A stretch of 60,000 nucleotides of DNA from Takakia lepidozioides (lineage: Eukaryota; Streptophyta; Takakiopsida; Takakiales; Takakiaceae): contig CM060733.1 of assembly GCA_030704615.1 (NCBI GenBank), positions 47,742,001 through 47,802,000 of the forward strand, given 5' to 3'. The position numbers were made by a program, and so were the translations under genes. How positions within the stretch are numbered: the stretch's first letter is position 1; every line of letters starts with the position of its first letter. The notes beneath the pieces were generated by a model. It worked only from the letters and a program-made list of their open reading frames with translations. It did no database searches and had not been told where the DNA came from. This document shows, piece after piece, positions 1-11,009 of this stretch.

Positions 1-530
1 GGAGGGTATTACGGAACTTGAGGGTAGGGCCCTACCCTACCCTACGTAAAGAATTTCTAATAATTCTAAAAAGAAAAACAGAGAGAGGTGTGCATTACGA
101 CTAACATAATCGGCAGATTTGGAGAACCGGTGCATTATGGACACCATATTGCACTGGTGGCTCAGGCGGGACATTATGAATATTAACGGACATATATTAA
201 CAAACAAAAATTATTAGAAAACAAAATAAAACCATAGGCAAGTATAGAGAACTGGTGCATTTGTACATCTACGCCAATTCAGCGAGGCGAAACCTTCAGT
301 AGTGTAGCCAGAAAGAATTTCGCATTGCCGAATGATATGTGATATGGGCACAAACCTAAGCAGCGGTGGGTTTCGCATTGAGAAACCCTTAGTGGTATAG
401 CTTTGAGTCAAAACTTTCTATACGAAATCCCATCGCCCAACAATCCCACATCCAAAAGGAATGGGTGGGGGCTTTAAAAGTGACACATTCATCCTTTTAG
501 CTACAGTGTGATGTCGATTGAAAACTGAGA
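1..530. other. Intergenic, no gene seen
   Basis: No open reading frame with a recognisable motif. The sequence is AT-rich and of low complexity in places. I see no transposon ends, tRNA-like or rRNA-like sequence. Confidence 0.6.
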
Positions 531-680
531 CCATGGATGGCGTTTTAAATGAAAACTCAGCTGCTGCCATGGATGAAAATTGAAAATTGAGTCCACGGAT
601 GCCGTTTTAAATGAAAACTCAGCCGCTGTCATGGATGAAAAGTGAAAACTGAGTCCATGGATGACGTTTTAAGTGAATAT
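531..680. repeat. 62-bp tandem repeat, about 2.4 units
   Basis: Units begin at 531, 593 and 655 with CCATGGATG or CCACGGATG, followed by CGTTTTAAATGAAAACTCAG and a second GGATGAAAA. The spacing of 62 is exact, the third unit is incomplete, and units differ by a few substitutions. The GGATGAAAA word recurs in the hairpin repeats near 8,800, 11,050 and 36,950, so this may be a fragment of that family. Confidence 0.85.
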
Positions 681-3409
681 CATGTTTAGATTTGTTTTCT
701 ATTTTATATTTGTTTTTCTAATTTTCAATTCAAATTAGGCACTCTTGTCAAAAATAATTTATTCTGATTAGGCAACTTTTTTTCGAATTAATTTCTGCCT
801 AGCCGGCTATCCCACTACGGTACCTTTGACAGAGGAAAAAAAAATTTGTAATTTTCTTTTTAAAGAAAAGGGATTGGAGACCCATTTAACTTTATAGAAA
901 GGTGTGGACATAAAGTCCAAGATTACAAGAGGAAAAAATAACTTCGAAAAGGGTGCCATAGAGGCTGATAAAGGAAGGCAATGCTTCCTTACCAAGAGCA
1001 GCAGCCTGCAGAGAAAGATAAAGAGAGAAGGCTAAAAAGCCTGACGTCTAGAAGACACTAAGGGAGATCAAGAGGTGATCAAGAGAGATCAGCTGCAGAC
1101 TGCAGCAACTTGGAAGCAGGGTCTTCCTAGATCAGCCTCTATGACACCTGGTTGATGAGGTTATTTTTTCCTCATGCTCTGTCTTGTGTTTTATCCCCTT
1201 TTTATGAATAAAGTATTTAAATTTTATTTTATTTTTAAAAAGGAAGGAGATCACTGGAAAAAGAATGAACTAAGGATCAAAGCAGGGGTGGTGAAGCTGG
1301 AGCCACAGAGGGCAGCTTCATATCAGGGATAGGCAACTTAAAAAGGAACATGTAACAGCAGAAAGCCTAAAGTAGACTCTCTGAAAACCAAAGGACCAGA
1401 ATGTAATTTGATCTGATTGAGAATGTCAATGAATGAATGAATGAATATCCCATATCCCATGATTCACCATTTAAAATAATATTGATTATATATTCTGGAT
1501 ATATCGATCAATCAGCTTTATAGGGCCACATTGAATTATTTATATATACATATATTCTGCTTGGCGGGAGCCGGATGAAATTAGTCGTAGACAAGAGCTG
1601 ACGATGTTCACCTACACATGATCATCCATCCAGTCGGGAAAAGCATGCCTATATTTGCCACCGGCGAAACCGACTGCCGCCGGTACTTTCGGCGACATAA
1701 TTACGCGTGCAGAACGTGCTGCTCATGTTCCCATTATGGGAACATGTTCGCAAGAAGTCAGGTGGATGGATAGAGGATGCAATCGGGTAAATCTGAGCCG
1801 CTGCCCATGTCTCTTTGTTGCTGTGCAGAGACGAGGATGGAATCCCAGAGAGAACAGGTCGTTCTTATCAATCCTAGCTTCCATCTAGTAGAGAAAAAGA
1901 GAGCTCCAGTAAGTTAGGTATGTGCTCGTAATCTTGCCTCCTTCTCATTGAGAGAGTATTGAACAACGGGACTCTGCATCGCGCTTGTTGCGCAACCAAG
2001 TTCTCAACATGACCAATAGAACGTTCCAATATAGTCTCCAAGGTTTCAAACGCCGCCTTGATCCTGCACAAAAACCACAATCTGCAGGGAGCCTCAACCA
2101 ACATTCTGCTTTTCCGCCGTGTTTTCAGCAAGATGAAGAAATGTAAGACAAATTCTGCCCAAGTTGTGGAATTCTAATTTAGGCCAGTGAAGTACAATCT
2201 ATATTCACATGTAGGATACTACTCTCTGCCAGGAGTAATCGAGAGTTCACATGCATGCAAACTCATGAGCTCTGGCTTCCCGACGCAGATTATATTACAT
2301 ACACATAAATTACTTGTGTTGATTTCCACATGTCCCAATTCAATCTCTAGTTCCTGAAAATACTTCTCAAGGGCAGGTGAGCTACACCAATTTGAGAGTT
2401 GTGAATTGACTTCTGAATCTGCAGAGACATATCAGTAATTCTGTACTATAGAGTAGGCAGTGGCTCTTAGTTATCTCTCTCTCTCTCTCATACTTTTCCG
2501 GCTTTTCTTGTTATGCCAAATTCCAATGGTTCAATCCACCAATTGGTCTCACAAAGATCTCTACCTTCCCACTAGAAAGCAGTCGCCCTTTGGAGCCAAG
2601 AGACATTATAATTTACGCACCAACATTTTCCCCCTTCCCTTGGGCAGTGTCCCATGCGAAAGCCTTCACGGCAAGGTTACTCTGAAAGAGGTTATTTTAA
2701 TTTCCTCTCACTATAATTAAGGGGCCTTTGTGAGCTGTCGCTCCCAAGTGTTTCTTTCTAAAACAAAAATAAATAAATAAAATACGTTTTGTTTTTAAAT
2801 GAACAAGGGACAGAGGCCCTGGGAAACTTTATTTGGGGTTATTGGAGGGAGAGAAAAAAAAAAAAAACAAACAAACAAAAAACAAAAAACCCTCATATCA
2901 CACCATGAGGCACACACACCGTAGTCAATGAATACACGAACCTTGCTACTTTATGAAGAGTAAATACGACTATGCCACTTTGTCAGAGAATAATGTGATT
3001 TTTATACTAGTTGTAGCTAGAGTAAATGTGAGCTTGCCACTCCTAGCAAAGTAAATGTTGAAGCACCGGATGGCCCTGCTTAGAGAAAGATCGTGGAGAT
3101 CAGCTGAGATTTGTAGGAAAAGTACAAACTGTATGAGTGAGACCGATGAGAAGTCATCATTAACGGAAGTGTAGCCTTGATGGCCTTGATGCTTGTTTGA
3201 CGTGTTTCCAGTTCACATCTCTATCGAACTCCGGCGAGGTGGTGGATTATACCATTGAGGTTGCTCCAGCTTGCAGGCGGCTGCCTGTTCCATTCACAGT
3301 GTTCAATGGCGGAGCTGTGGCAAATGACTCTTTGATGGGCCTAGGTAGCTGTAAAGACGGAGTGGAGTTGCCCTCCATTGCGAGGGGATCTTTTAATGTC
3401 AGCGTTGAG
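681..3409. other. Long intergenic stretch without a supported gene
   Basis: All reading frames here are short and carry no motif I know. Visible landmarks are an (AATG)n run at about 1,427-1,446, a CT microsatellite at 2,476-2,489, an A-rich run at 2,854-2,890, and a T-rich tail with AATAAAG (about 1,160-1,245) that could be the 3' end of an old retroposon or a gene 3' end. A reading frame at 3,197-3,538 is open but matches nothing and overlaps the LINE remnant on the other strand. Confidence 0.5.
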
Positions 3410-3885
3410 CTAATCCCAAGCTTTCATGGATTCTGTGAGGAGGACATTATAGACAAAAGAGATGAGAGCAGAGATAGAGCAGGTTGTTCCCGAGAATATT
3501 TTGGTGTTTCTTGCTCTCCAGATATGCCAAAGGGCTAAGCTTCTGAGGGTGTCATAGATCGGGCAGTCAATGGATTTTTGTTTGTTGGTCTGGTCATAGT
3601 TGAGCAATATTGATAGCGGTGATGTGGTCTGGGGATTCGAAGAACGGTAGAAGCCACGAATGTGGGGCCAGATCGTTGAGGAAGCATAGCAGTGTAACGT
3701 CAAACAATGCTCTAGAGATTCAATGGTTGCTGAGGATCTGTGAGGCCTGAGTAAGCTTGTTTGGTAGTGTATGAGAAGAATGGAGAGGGTGTTCGTCTAA
3801 AAGGCCATGTCCACTCGTTGGGGTCGAAAGGGAGATCAATGGTCTGCCCAATATCCATACAAATCGACTCAGCGCTATCCGATGA
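3410..3885 (-). pseudogene. L1-type LINE remnant (reverse transcriptase C-terminal region)
   Basis: On the minus strand two frames give pieces of the C-terminal region of plant L1-like non-LTR retrotransposons. The upstream piece has an NEWTWPF...F-S-Y-x-x-K-Q-A-Y pattern, which resembles the 'D..W.....G.FS..SAY' stretch before the zinc-finger region. The downstream piece has C-Y-A...L-W-H-I-W-R-A-R-N-T-K-I-F, the usual 'LW.IW.ARN...F' signature. They are joined by a frameshift near 3,720. The remnant begins exactly where the last exon of family D copy D1 loses similarity to copy D2 (after the S-S-D-S residues), so it looks like a 5'-truncated LINE inserted into that exon. I cannot place a clear poly(A) tail. 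Confidence 0.7.
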
Positions 3886-6075
3886 GCCTGATGACTCCGC
3901 GCCCTTTGCCAGAGCACGTAAATGAGGCGGCGTTCCCCTAAGTCCCACAGAGCTCTCATCCAATCCCTAGGCATGACCCTCGACCTCATCCATACTAGTG
4001 CCCTGTAGTGCACTCATCCCCTCTGTGTTGGCCATGTTCTTCATGAGGGATTGCCAACCATGCTCCTTGGCTTAGTTGTACTCTACCGGAGATGGCTTCC
4101 TCTCAAATGCGCGTTGCTACACATGCCACAAATTAAAGTCAGTTCTTCGCGATAATGGAGCCAGAAGGAAGACATAACAAAATCCATAGGGAAGTACGAC
4201 TTACAAATCGCAAGATAAAACCCGTGGATCCGCCGGCGCCCCACTTGTGTGTGGATTCGTGCTTGTCAAGGCAGACTGTTGTTGCTTCACGTGCCCGGTC
4301 AAATTTGGCCTTGTTTGCGGCAGCAGTCTCTCCCGCAATGAGTGCATCCCACGATACCTATGCCCCCCCCCCCCCACACAATTAGTGAATTACACACATA
4401 CGTTGCATCGAATCCACCTCATTAATGCACATGCGACAAATGGAAGGTGACATGATTCAGGATTTGCCAACCTGTGTAATTCCATAAGGTGGTTTGGGTA
4501 TGGCCCCCTTTTCCATTGCCCTCCGAATGATCTGTCTAGCACGGTACCTCCTGTCCTTCAAGTTTCGCCCCACCATCTCCATCACCCTTGTGTCACTCCA
4601 ATTGCTCGGAAACCGGCGGTCTAACTCACGGGCATACGCCCGCTTCGCGCCAAAGTGCTGATCAGCCCACTCGATGTGCAAAGGGAACCACCTCAATGCG
4701 AGTTCAAAGGCTGGATTCTTCATAGCCTCCCAGAACGCACCGCAAGGGTCACTTTGGCGATTCACCTCCACCGGTGGCACCACAATCTTTGCCAACTCCA
4801 CGTCCTGTATCGCCAAGGCCATCCCACCCTCTCCCTTCTTTGTAGCCTCCTTCCCCTGCTCCTTTGTTACCCCACTGCCCTCCCCCGCATGCACACTCCC
4901 CTTCCTCTCCATGGGACTTCTTTTTCTTCTTCTTCTTTTCCTTCCCCTTCTCCACGACCATCTCCTTCCCCTTCCCCGCTACTTCCTCTCTCTCCTTCTC
5001 CCTCTCCCTTCTCTCTCTATCCTCGGCAGCCCCTTCATTGATGGTAAAAGGGATCTCGGGAGATCGAGGCCTCTTCTTCTTACATTTGGTGTTCGGGTCC
5101 TTCATGAACACCACGTGCTCTCCCTCATTGGCAACCCCACTGGACTGCACCAATGAGGCCAGCCATGTTGCTTCCTCCTGAAGACAAATAACCCCTCCAA
5201 ATTCAAAAAAAAGAAACAAACAACAAAGAAAATCATGCATGCAAAGGAAAGGATAAATCATGGAACAAGGTGCGACAGTTGTACCTTTGCAAGCTTGTCC
5301 GACTCGCCCCTGCTGTCACCCGATGTGGGAGGAGTCCCCATTTCCGGATGTGCCCGCTCTATCCCCTCCCAGAGCGCCACTGGAAGTAGATTCCAGATGT
5401 GGATCATAGCCGCCGCCGGCGCCCCGTAGTCCAGGCCCTTCTTTGCTGACCACTCAGGCTCAGGGGGCGGTGTCGCTGATCGGCTAGGCTGCTCTAAACC
5501 GGCCCATACCTCCTCCTCTTCCCCCCCCCCCCCCCCCAAATGTGTATCAGGGTAGAAGCCCTCACCCAGCTTGACTTCTTTGAGGCGCTTCCCTATCTTG
5601 GCCACTTCATTGGCCCTCCTCGTCTCCTCCTCCCTTGTCGACAACAATGGGCTGGCAATGGAGGCTTTCAAAGGCCCTTGAACCTGACGTTGGGCCTTTG
5701 CAAGTGCAGCCTTTGCTGCGGAGGAAGGGGTCGCTATGGGGGTGACATCCAAAAGTTGCCCATACCGGGCCCCCAAACCGGTGATGTGCTTGCCAAGGTA
5801 CATTTCACCCGTCTTGGTGGCCGGGGGTGTGCTCAACTGAGCATCCGGCTCAGCAACAACCTCCCAAATAGGAGAGCTGGTTGAGCCGGCCCCTGGCGCA
5901 TCCAAGATGTGGACAAGAGGGGGGGTACTGGCCTCGGGGGGCAGACGAGCCCTCCGGCTGCGGCTGTCGACGGGGCTGGTTAGCCGTGAGACGCCCTGGC
6001 GCGTCACACGTGCCGGTAGAGCAAACGGATTGTCCGCCCCTTTCTTTGGGGCAGGGACTTCTTCTCTTTCCCCAT
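3886..6075 (-). pseudogene. Family D repeat gene, copy D1 (four exons, broken)
   Basis: Comparison with copy D2 and the splice signals give minus-strand exons at 6,075-5,285, 5,177-4,472, 4,357-4,205 and 4,116 to about 3,886. Introns start GT and end AG and are phase 0. The ATG at 6,075 is chosen because D2 continues from the same codon. The product is a low-complexity N-terminal part rich in P/A/S, a charged Lys/Glu segment, a basic helical region (WADQHFGAKRAYAREL...RRYRARQIIRRA), a short A-N-K-A-K-F-D-R segment and an acidic tail. The last two weakly recall plant 'Ptta/En/Spm' Transposase_24 proteins; I do not claim the family. D1 has a one-base frameshift near the start, another in the AAG run of exon 2, a TAA stop in exon 4 where D2 has TAC, and a LINE insertion at its end. 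Confidence 0.6.
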
Positions 6076-6139
6076 AAGCTGGCACCTGTCATGCAAACCC
6101 ACAAATTGCCCTCATTAGGAACATTCCAGATCAAAAACA

Positions 6140-6425
6140 AAAAAAACCAAGCATGTCGGGGGCTGAGAGCAGCAAGTGCTCGGGGTCTCGAGAGGGGGAA
6201 ACAAAGAGAAAAGAAAAAGGTGGGGGGGGGGGGGGAGTGACTGAGCACCACGGGCTCAGTCGTTCCCCCCCCCCCCCCCATTTTTCTTTTTTTTGGTTTC
6301 CTGATCTCTGTCCCTCTCTCCATCTCCCTCTCTCTCTCTCTCCCTCTCTCTCCCTCCATCTTTTTTTCGCTGTTCACAAAAGTAAACAAACCACAAGGGA
6401 GAGAGGGTGCAGAAAAAGTTAAAAG
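6140..6425. repeat. G/C-run inverted repeat with CT-rich flank
   Basis: A run of about 15 G followed by AGTGACTGAGC, a short spacer, then GCTCAGTCGTT and a run of about 15 C form an imperfect hairpin. Outside lie AACAAAGAGAAAAG on the left and TTTTTCTTTTTTTTGG plus a (CT)n-rich stretch on the right. The same arrangement recurs at 10,818-10,975 and 36,730-36,845. The segment 6,368-6,425 (CTGTTCACAAAAGTAAACAAACC...GGTGCAGA) recurs at 38,806-38,851. This lies directly upstream of D1, so it might be its promoter side or an element terminus. Confidence 0.7.
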
Positions 6426-6432
6426 ATTGTAC

Positions 6433-7149
6433 TCATAAGACGTTGTTTGCCGTAGCCTTGTGGCCATTGACCCCGCGCCCAGTTTGAGCGGAAACAAAAG
6501 GGACAGAACCTGCCTCTGTCAGGGGCTGACGTTGGTAGTAAGACTTACCTTCATATATAGAATTAATCTGGGTTTTCCAGATATCCTCTAGAAATCCCTT
6601 CACACAAGCATCAAACTGTTGTGTGTGATTTGCCCAATAACTAGGCCTCAGGAGGGCCTGGGCTTTTGGCTCAGCCTTGAGACTTTCAAAGTTGGTAAAC
6701 AGAGGTACAGGCACAATTCCCTTGATAGATTTGAAGAGAGCGTCTCTTTGGTGAAAGAACCCCGGACAGTGTATCAGAAAATGTGTATTGTCTTCAGATT
6801 GCCCACACAACGGGCAATTGCACTCTCCCTTTCCTCTCTGCTTCTGTTTGCTGTTCAAAGGTAGGCTTCCTGCCCTGAGTTTAAATTTCAGTCTAGTGCC
6901 GAGAGTGGGTAGACCCTTGAGGTCATCCAAGATGTCCTCCCCCATGTCACTGACTGGAAACAAGTTCAGGGAAGTTTTTTGCCTTACTTCATTTTCATCA
7001 GACAATCTCATGGCAACAGACATGGCTTTGGACACTACAGCCTCTAAGTCAGATTTATCAACCCATACTGCAGATCCATACTCCAAGGCAGGTCTAATAA
7101 TGCGACAAAGCATGGTTTTCTTAACCTCAGAGTTGACCCCTCTACAGAA
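6433..7149 (-). pseudogene. Non-LTR retrotransposon, RT C-terminal domain (most complete of five copies)
   Basis: A 226-residue minus-strand frame opens with L-C-R-I-I-R-P-A-L-E-Y-G-S-A-V-W, the end of a reverse transcriptase as in many LINEs ('P.L.YG...W'). Near residue 100 it has C-P-L-C-x7-H-F-L-I-H-C, a putative C2HC zinc binding site typical of LINE C-termini. The frame can be extended upstream past the ATG through V-N-S-E-V-K-K-T. No polymerase active site or endonuclease is present, so it is 5'-truncated. Sister copies lie at 9,430, 10,265, 12,640 and 37,905. Among them this one keeps the longest uninterrupted frame. Confidence 0.8.
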
Positions 7150-8789
7150 AAAGTTAAAAAGAGAGAGGGAAGATATTCACGTCATGTCAAGACATGGACA
7201 AGACCCATAAGGGTCATTGTCAATTAAAGACATAAACAGCCCTGGATAGGGCACTATCTCACATTTCCAGTCTTGTCAAATCATCCCAAAAGACACCACC
7301 CAATCATCCAAGACAAAACAGGGTGGGAGGGCGGGGTTTGTTCTTGTGTGGGACAAGATAAGATATTGTTGTCCCTGTGCATGTTGCAAGGCCTCTTGGT
7401 TCAGCCTGTACATATACCAGCAGCTTACCAATTCAGCCATTAATTATGGCAGGTCATGCATCAGCCAAGGCATAAGGACCAGCCTGCATTTTGTCAGAAT
7501 CTCAGTATCCCACCAAGCAGTCCAACTTGATCCAAATGAAGTAGATTCCATATCATTTGTATTCACCCCGAGATATGTGATCATACAAGGTATCAAGGGA
7601 ATGTGAATGCAGCCTGTCAGATTGAAGGTTCAAGACTTGTACCAACAAACAGCATGAACAACCGAGATCCAGCCTCCTTTGTATAAAAAACAGATGGCAG
7701 GTCATAGGCCTGATGTCATGACAGATCCAAAACAGTAGGTAGGATTCCATTGCAGCTTACCATCCTCATCCTTCAGGAGTTCCATGCTAAGACATGCAAA
7801 GAACACCTTACTACGATCCAGTACACATCAGAAGTAGGCCTAACAAAGAGCAGGGCAGTACCCTACCAGGCTGCCGCCTTAAACTTCAAGGCCATCAGAT
7901 CCATAGTTACCCAAAACCGCCAAAAACATACCACCAAAAACCAGATCCTCTTTGGCCAAAATAACTTACAACCTAGCTTAGTAATCCGGAGGCTGTGCTG
8001 TCAAAGATTAAAAGGTAGGGTGTGGTTTGTATGCAAGCCTCAGGAAAGAAGCCCGTCAGGCCGAGCTGCGCATCGGCGGCAGAACGACAAAGGCCAGAAC
8101 GCAGGCTGGAGCATATCAAGTCAAGGGCAGTTGGGTTGAAATCGGGGCTGCAGCCAGCAGCCACCTCACAGCGCGCACAACCCTAGGTCTCCTCAGCCCA
8201 TATCCCAATCTGCATGCTCAAGAAACTTCAAAGTAGGTGAGGATCCTCACCTGGTCCCATCACAAGCCCCCACAAAAACCAACAGGTTAGTGAGGATTGT
8301 GGAACCCCAGGTGAATCACAGACCCTCACACTTGTCATCGATGTCAACTAAGAACCTCAAAAGCAAGAGAAAGAGATAAGAACATGAGAATCCCTAAACT
8401 CCAAAGGCACCTTAAGCGATTGGGGAAGAGGGTTATGCGCCATCACCACCCGCAGCAAGCCGCCTCCACAAAGCACATAAGCAATGAAGCAAAGCAAGCA
8501 CAAACGCAAGGCACTAGAAAAGAGGGAGAGAACTTCCCATCATAAGCATCCTTGCTAAGCACAGAAAAAGCCAGAGGAGGGAAGATGTCACTGCTTTCAT
8601 AGCGGTGTTTCCCGCTGCAAGAGAGACAAGGCGCCGCCTTCGCGCCCCCCCAGGCGCTCGTCCAGCATGGGTACGACACCACAAACGGGGCAGCCACCGA
8701 AGCACGTCCGCCATAACATTCTCCTCGTGAGCTCAGAAGCACATCGATCGCGTGCTTTTGACAGCGGGAGAGACGACATAGGGTTATCC
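7150..8789. other. Intergenic, no supported gene; shared LINE-associated segment at its left end
   Basis: The first 90 bp (GGAAGATATTCACGTCATG...GGACAAGACCCATAAGGGTCATTG) is the reverse complement of segments at about 12,635-12,705 and 38,740-38,795, each next to the same non-LTR module, so it probably belongs to that element's upstream part. From 7,240 to 8,789 I see several short open frames on both strands without known motifs. A single telomere-like TTAGGG word near 8,888 is isolated. Confidence 0.5.
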
Positions 8790-9335
8790 CCGATTTTTCA
8801 TCCATGGATGAAAAACGGTAGAACGAATCCATATACCCTGACGGATTTCATCCATAGCAAGGTTAAAAATAGGTTTTGGGGTAGGGGTTAGGGTTTCCAC
8901 CGTAATTAATCATAATTAGGGGTAGTAAAGATCAATTCCAAGTCATAATCACATCACCCATAGACAGCTCACTTGTGTCAGGATGAAAAAGTATGGAATA
9001 TCATCCGTGGCAGTGCCTTACCTCCATCTAGGTAATTCTATCATTCCTTTCCAAACCATCCGGTATGGATAACAAGAGTCAATAAAAGAGGAATGAAAAA
9101 TTATCACCCTGGTAGTTTTTCATCCGGTACGGATGGGAAAACAGGATGTTGTTGGCAACCTCCATAGAGGTAATTCTTTTCTTCCATGGTGACTCATCCG
9201 GTATGGATGAGAGTCAATAGAGGAGGAATGAAAAGGCCAAAAGAACCATCCTAGAGGTAATTCAATGTCCATCCTGGTGGCTCATCCGGTATGGATGAAA
9301 AAGCCTGATAGAGGAACAAAAAATCTACACTGATA
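8790..9335. repeat. Array of short hairpin units (CATCCGGTATGGATG family)
   Basis: The palindrome-like words TTTTTCATCCATGGATGAAAAA (about 8,795), CCATCCGGTATGGAT (about 9,056), TTCATCCGGTACGGATGG (about 9,118), TCATCCGGTATGGATGA (about 9,197 and 9,284) recur at intervals of roughly 60-90 bp. They are separated by a diverged spacer containing GAGTCAATA...AGAGGAATGAAAA and GAGGTAATTC. Each unit could form a hairpin. Related TTTCATCC...GGATGAAA pairs occur at 11,010-11,330 and 36,930-37,260. The array could be the subterminal region of an unidentified DNA transposon. Confidence 0.65.
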
Positions 9336-9429
9336 GGAAACTGCCAATTCCCAGTAGAGAGGGAGACAGAGGGAGAGAGGGGGCAACAATGAAAAAAAAT
9401 GGGTTGGGGGGGGGGGGGTGTCAGATGGT
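9336..9429. repeat. GA-rich stretch and G-run, partial copy of the G/C-run repeat
   Basis: GAGAGGGAGACAGAGGGAGAG...GGGGGCAACAATG is followed by a run of 13 G. It matches the left arm of the inverted repeats at 6,180 and 10,818 but the C-run arm is absent here. It directly precedes the next non-LTR copy. Confidence 0.6.
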
Positions 9430-10168
9430 GGGGTCAGCTGCAGCATATGTCCAACACCAGATATCCTAAGTTAATCGACTCTATATCTTGGAAACAGGAC
9501 CGCCCACCGACCTGTCAAACAGGCTAAGTCCTGGCAGAAGACAGTAGAAGAGATTCTCAAGGACCTGGACCTGGAACCGCAAGTCTTCACCCTACTGGAT
9601 AAATCTGACTTAGAGGCTGTAGTGTCCAACCATGTCTGTTGCCATGAGATTGTCTGATGAAAATGAAGTTCGGCAGAAAACTTCCCTGAACTTGTTTCCA
9701 GTCAGTGACATGGGGGAGGACATCTTGGATGACCTCAAGGGCTACGCACTCTCGGCACTAGACTGAAATTTAAACTCGGGGCAGGAAGCCTATCTTTGAA
9801 CAGCAAACAGAAGCAGAGAGGAAAGGGAGAGTGCAATTGCCCGTTGTGTGGGCAATCTGAAGACAGTACTCATTTTCTGATACACTGTCCGGGGTTCTCT
9901 CACCAAAGAGACGCTCTCTTTAAATCTATCAAGGGAATTGTGCATGTACCTTTGTTTACTAACTTTGAAAGTCTCCAGGCTGAGCCAAAAGCCCAGCCCC
10001 TTCTGAGGCCTAGTTTTTGGGCATCTCACACACAGCAGATTGATGCTTGTGTGAAGGGATTTGTAGAGGATATCTGGAAAACCCGGATAAATTCTATATG
10101 TGAAGGTAAGTCTTACTACCAACGTCAGCCCTTGACAGAGGTAGGATCTGTCCCTTTTGTTTCCCCAA
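9430..10168 (+). pseudogene. Non-LTR retrotransposon fragment, copy 2
   Basis: The segment starts with GTCAGATGGTG..CAGCTGCA and continues through a conserved stretch (ATATGTCCAACACCAGATATC) shared with 10,275 and 12,745. A frame at 9,796-10,160 encodes the C-P-L-C-x7-H-F-L-I-H-C zinc site and the following conserved tail, closely matching the minus-strand copy at 6,433. The upstream half is broken by frameshifts, so the RT end is not continuous. It is not autonomous. Confidence 0.75.
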
Positions 10169-10264
10169 GAAAGGGGGCAACAAAGAAATGTGGGGGGGAG
10201 GGAGTGACTGGGCAGCAGCAGCTCCTTCTGTGCTGCTCTCTTTTAAGCTCCCGACGAGGTAAAT
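10169..10264. repeat. Short G-run spacer between non-LTR copies
   Basis: Contains GGGGGCAACAAAG and TGTGGGGGGGAGGGAGTGAC, the same left arm of the G/C-run repeat, then TGCTCTCTTTTAAGCTCCCGACGAGG, which recurs just before the copy at 12,715. This block repeatedly separates non-LTR modules and may be an element boundary. Confidence 0.55.
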
Positions 10265-10800
10265 TCAAGGTCAGATGGTGGGTTCAGCTGCAACATATGT
10301 CCAACACCAGATATCTTAAATTAATCGACTCTGTATCTTGGAAACAGGACCGCCCACCGACCTGTCAAACAGGCTAAGTCCTGGTAGAAGACAGTAGAAG
10401 AGATTCTCAAGGACCTGGACCTAGAACCGCAAGTCTTCACCCTGTTGGATAAATCTGACTTAGACTCTGTAGTGTCCAACCATGTCTGTGGGCAACCTGA
10501 AGACATTATTCATTTTTTTGATACACTGTCCGGGGTTCTCTCACCAAAGAGACGCTCTCTTCAAATCTATCAAGGGAATTGTGCATGTACCTCTGTTTAC
10601 TAACTTTGAAAAAGTCGAGGCTGAGCCAAAAGCCCAGCCCCTTCTGAGGCCTAGTTTTTGGGCACTCACACACAACAGATTGATGCTTGTGTGAAGGGAT
10701 TTGTAGAGGATATCTGGAAAACCCGGATTAATTCTATATGTGAAGGTAAGTCTTACTACCAACGTCAGCCCCTGACAGAGGTAGGATCTGTCCCTTTTGT
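10265..10800 (+). pseudogene. Non-LTR retrotransposon fragment, copy 3 (internally deleted)
   Basis: Same start as the 9,430 copy, but the sequence jumps near 10,480 from the 'CTGTAGTGTCCAACCATGTCTG' stretch directly into 'TGGGCAACCTGAAGAC', removing about 210 bp that hold the first two zinc-binding cysteines. Only the H-C-P-G-F-S-H-Q-R-D-A-L part and tail remain. It ends with the same TTTTGTTTCCCCAAGA as copy 2, so copies 2 and 3 look like a local tandem duplication. Confidence 0.75.
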
Positions 10801-10985
10801 TTCCCCAAGAGAGGGGGCAACAAAGAAAAACAGAGAATGTGGGGGGGGGAGTGACAGCAGCAGCAGCTACTCAGTCACTCCCCCCCCCCCCACCTTCTTT
10901 TCTTTTCTTTGTTGCCCCCTGATGTCTCCCTCTCACTCCCTCTCTCTGTCCCTCTCTCTCCCTCTCTCCCTCTCCCTCTATAAAT
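10801..10985. repeat. Inverted repeat with G/C runs (best example)
   Basis: Left arm GGGGGCAACAAAGAAAAACAG...GTGGGGGGGGGAGTGAC and right arm GTCACTCCCCCCCCCCCCAC...TTTCTTTGTTGCCCCC are reverse complements around a short CAG-repeat spacer (10,855-10,870). A CT-rich tail follows to about 10,980. The arms are 35-45 bp. I cannot identify a target-site duplication or a protein, so it is a fold-back sequence of unknown origin. Confidence 0.75.
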
Positions 10986-11009
10986 CTTTGGATTTCATCT
11001 GGCCTTAAC

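Noticed and set aside
1655-1888. 77-codon plus-strand frame as a gene
   Set aside because: No motif, no splice or promoter context, and other frames nearby are as long by chance.
4655-5181. Plus-strand frames rich in Pro/Ser/Leu opposite family D exon 2
   Set aside because: Low-complexity shadows of the Lys/Glu-rich minus-strand exon, which has conserved splice sites and a second copy.
8443-8832. 129-codon Cys-rich minus-strand frame as a secreted peptide
   Set aside because: No N-terminal signal, composition reflects the plus-strand repeat words, and overlapping frames are equally open.
8880-8900. Telomere-like repeat (GGGTTAGGGTTT)
   Set aside because: One to two units only; no tandem array.
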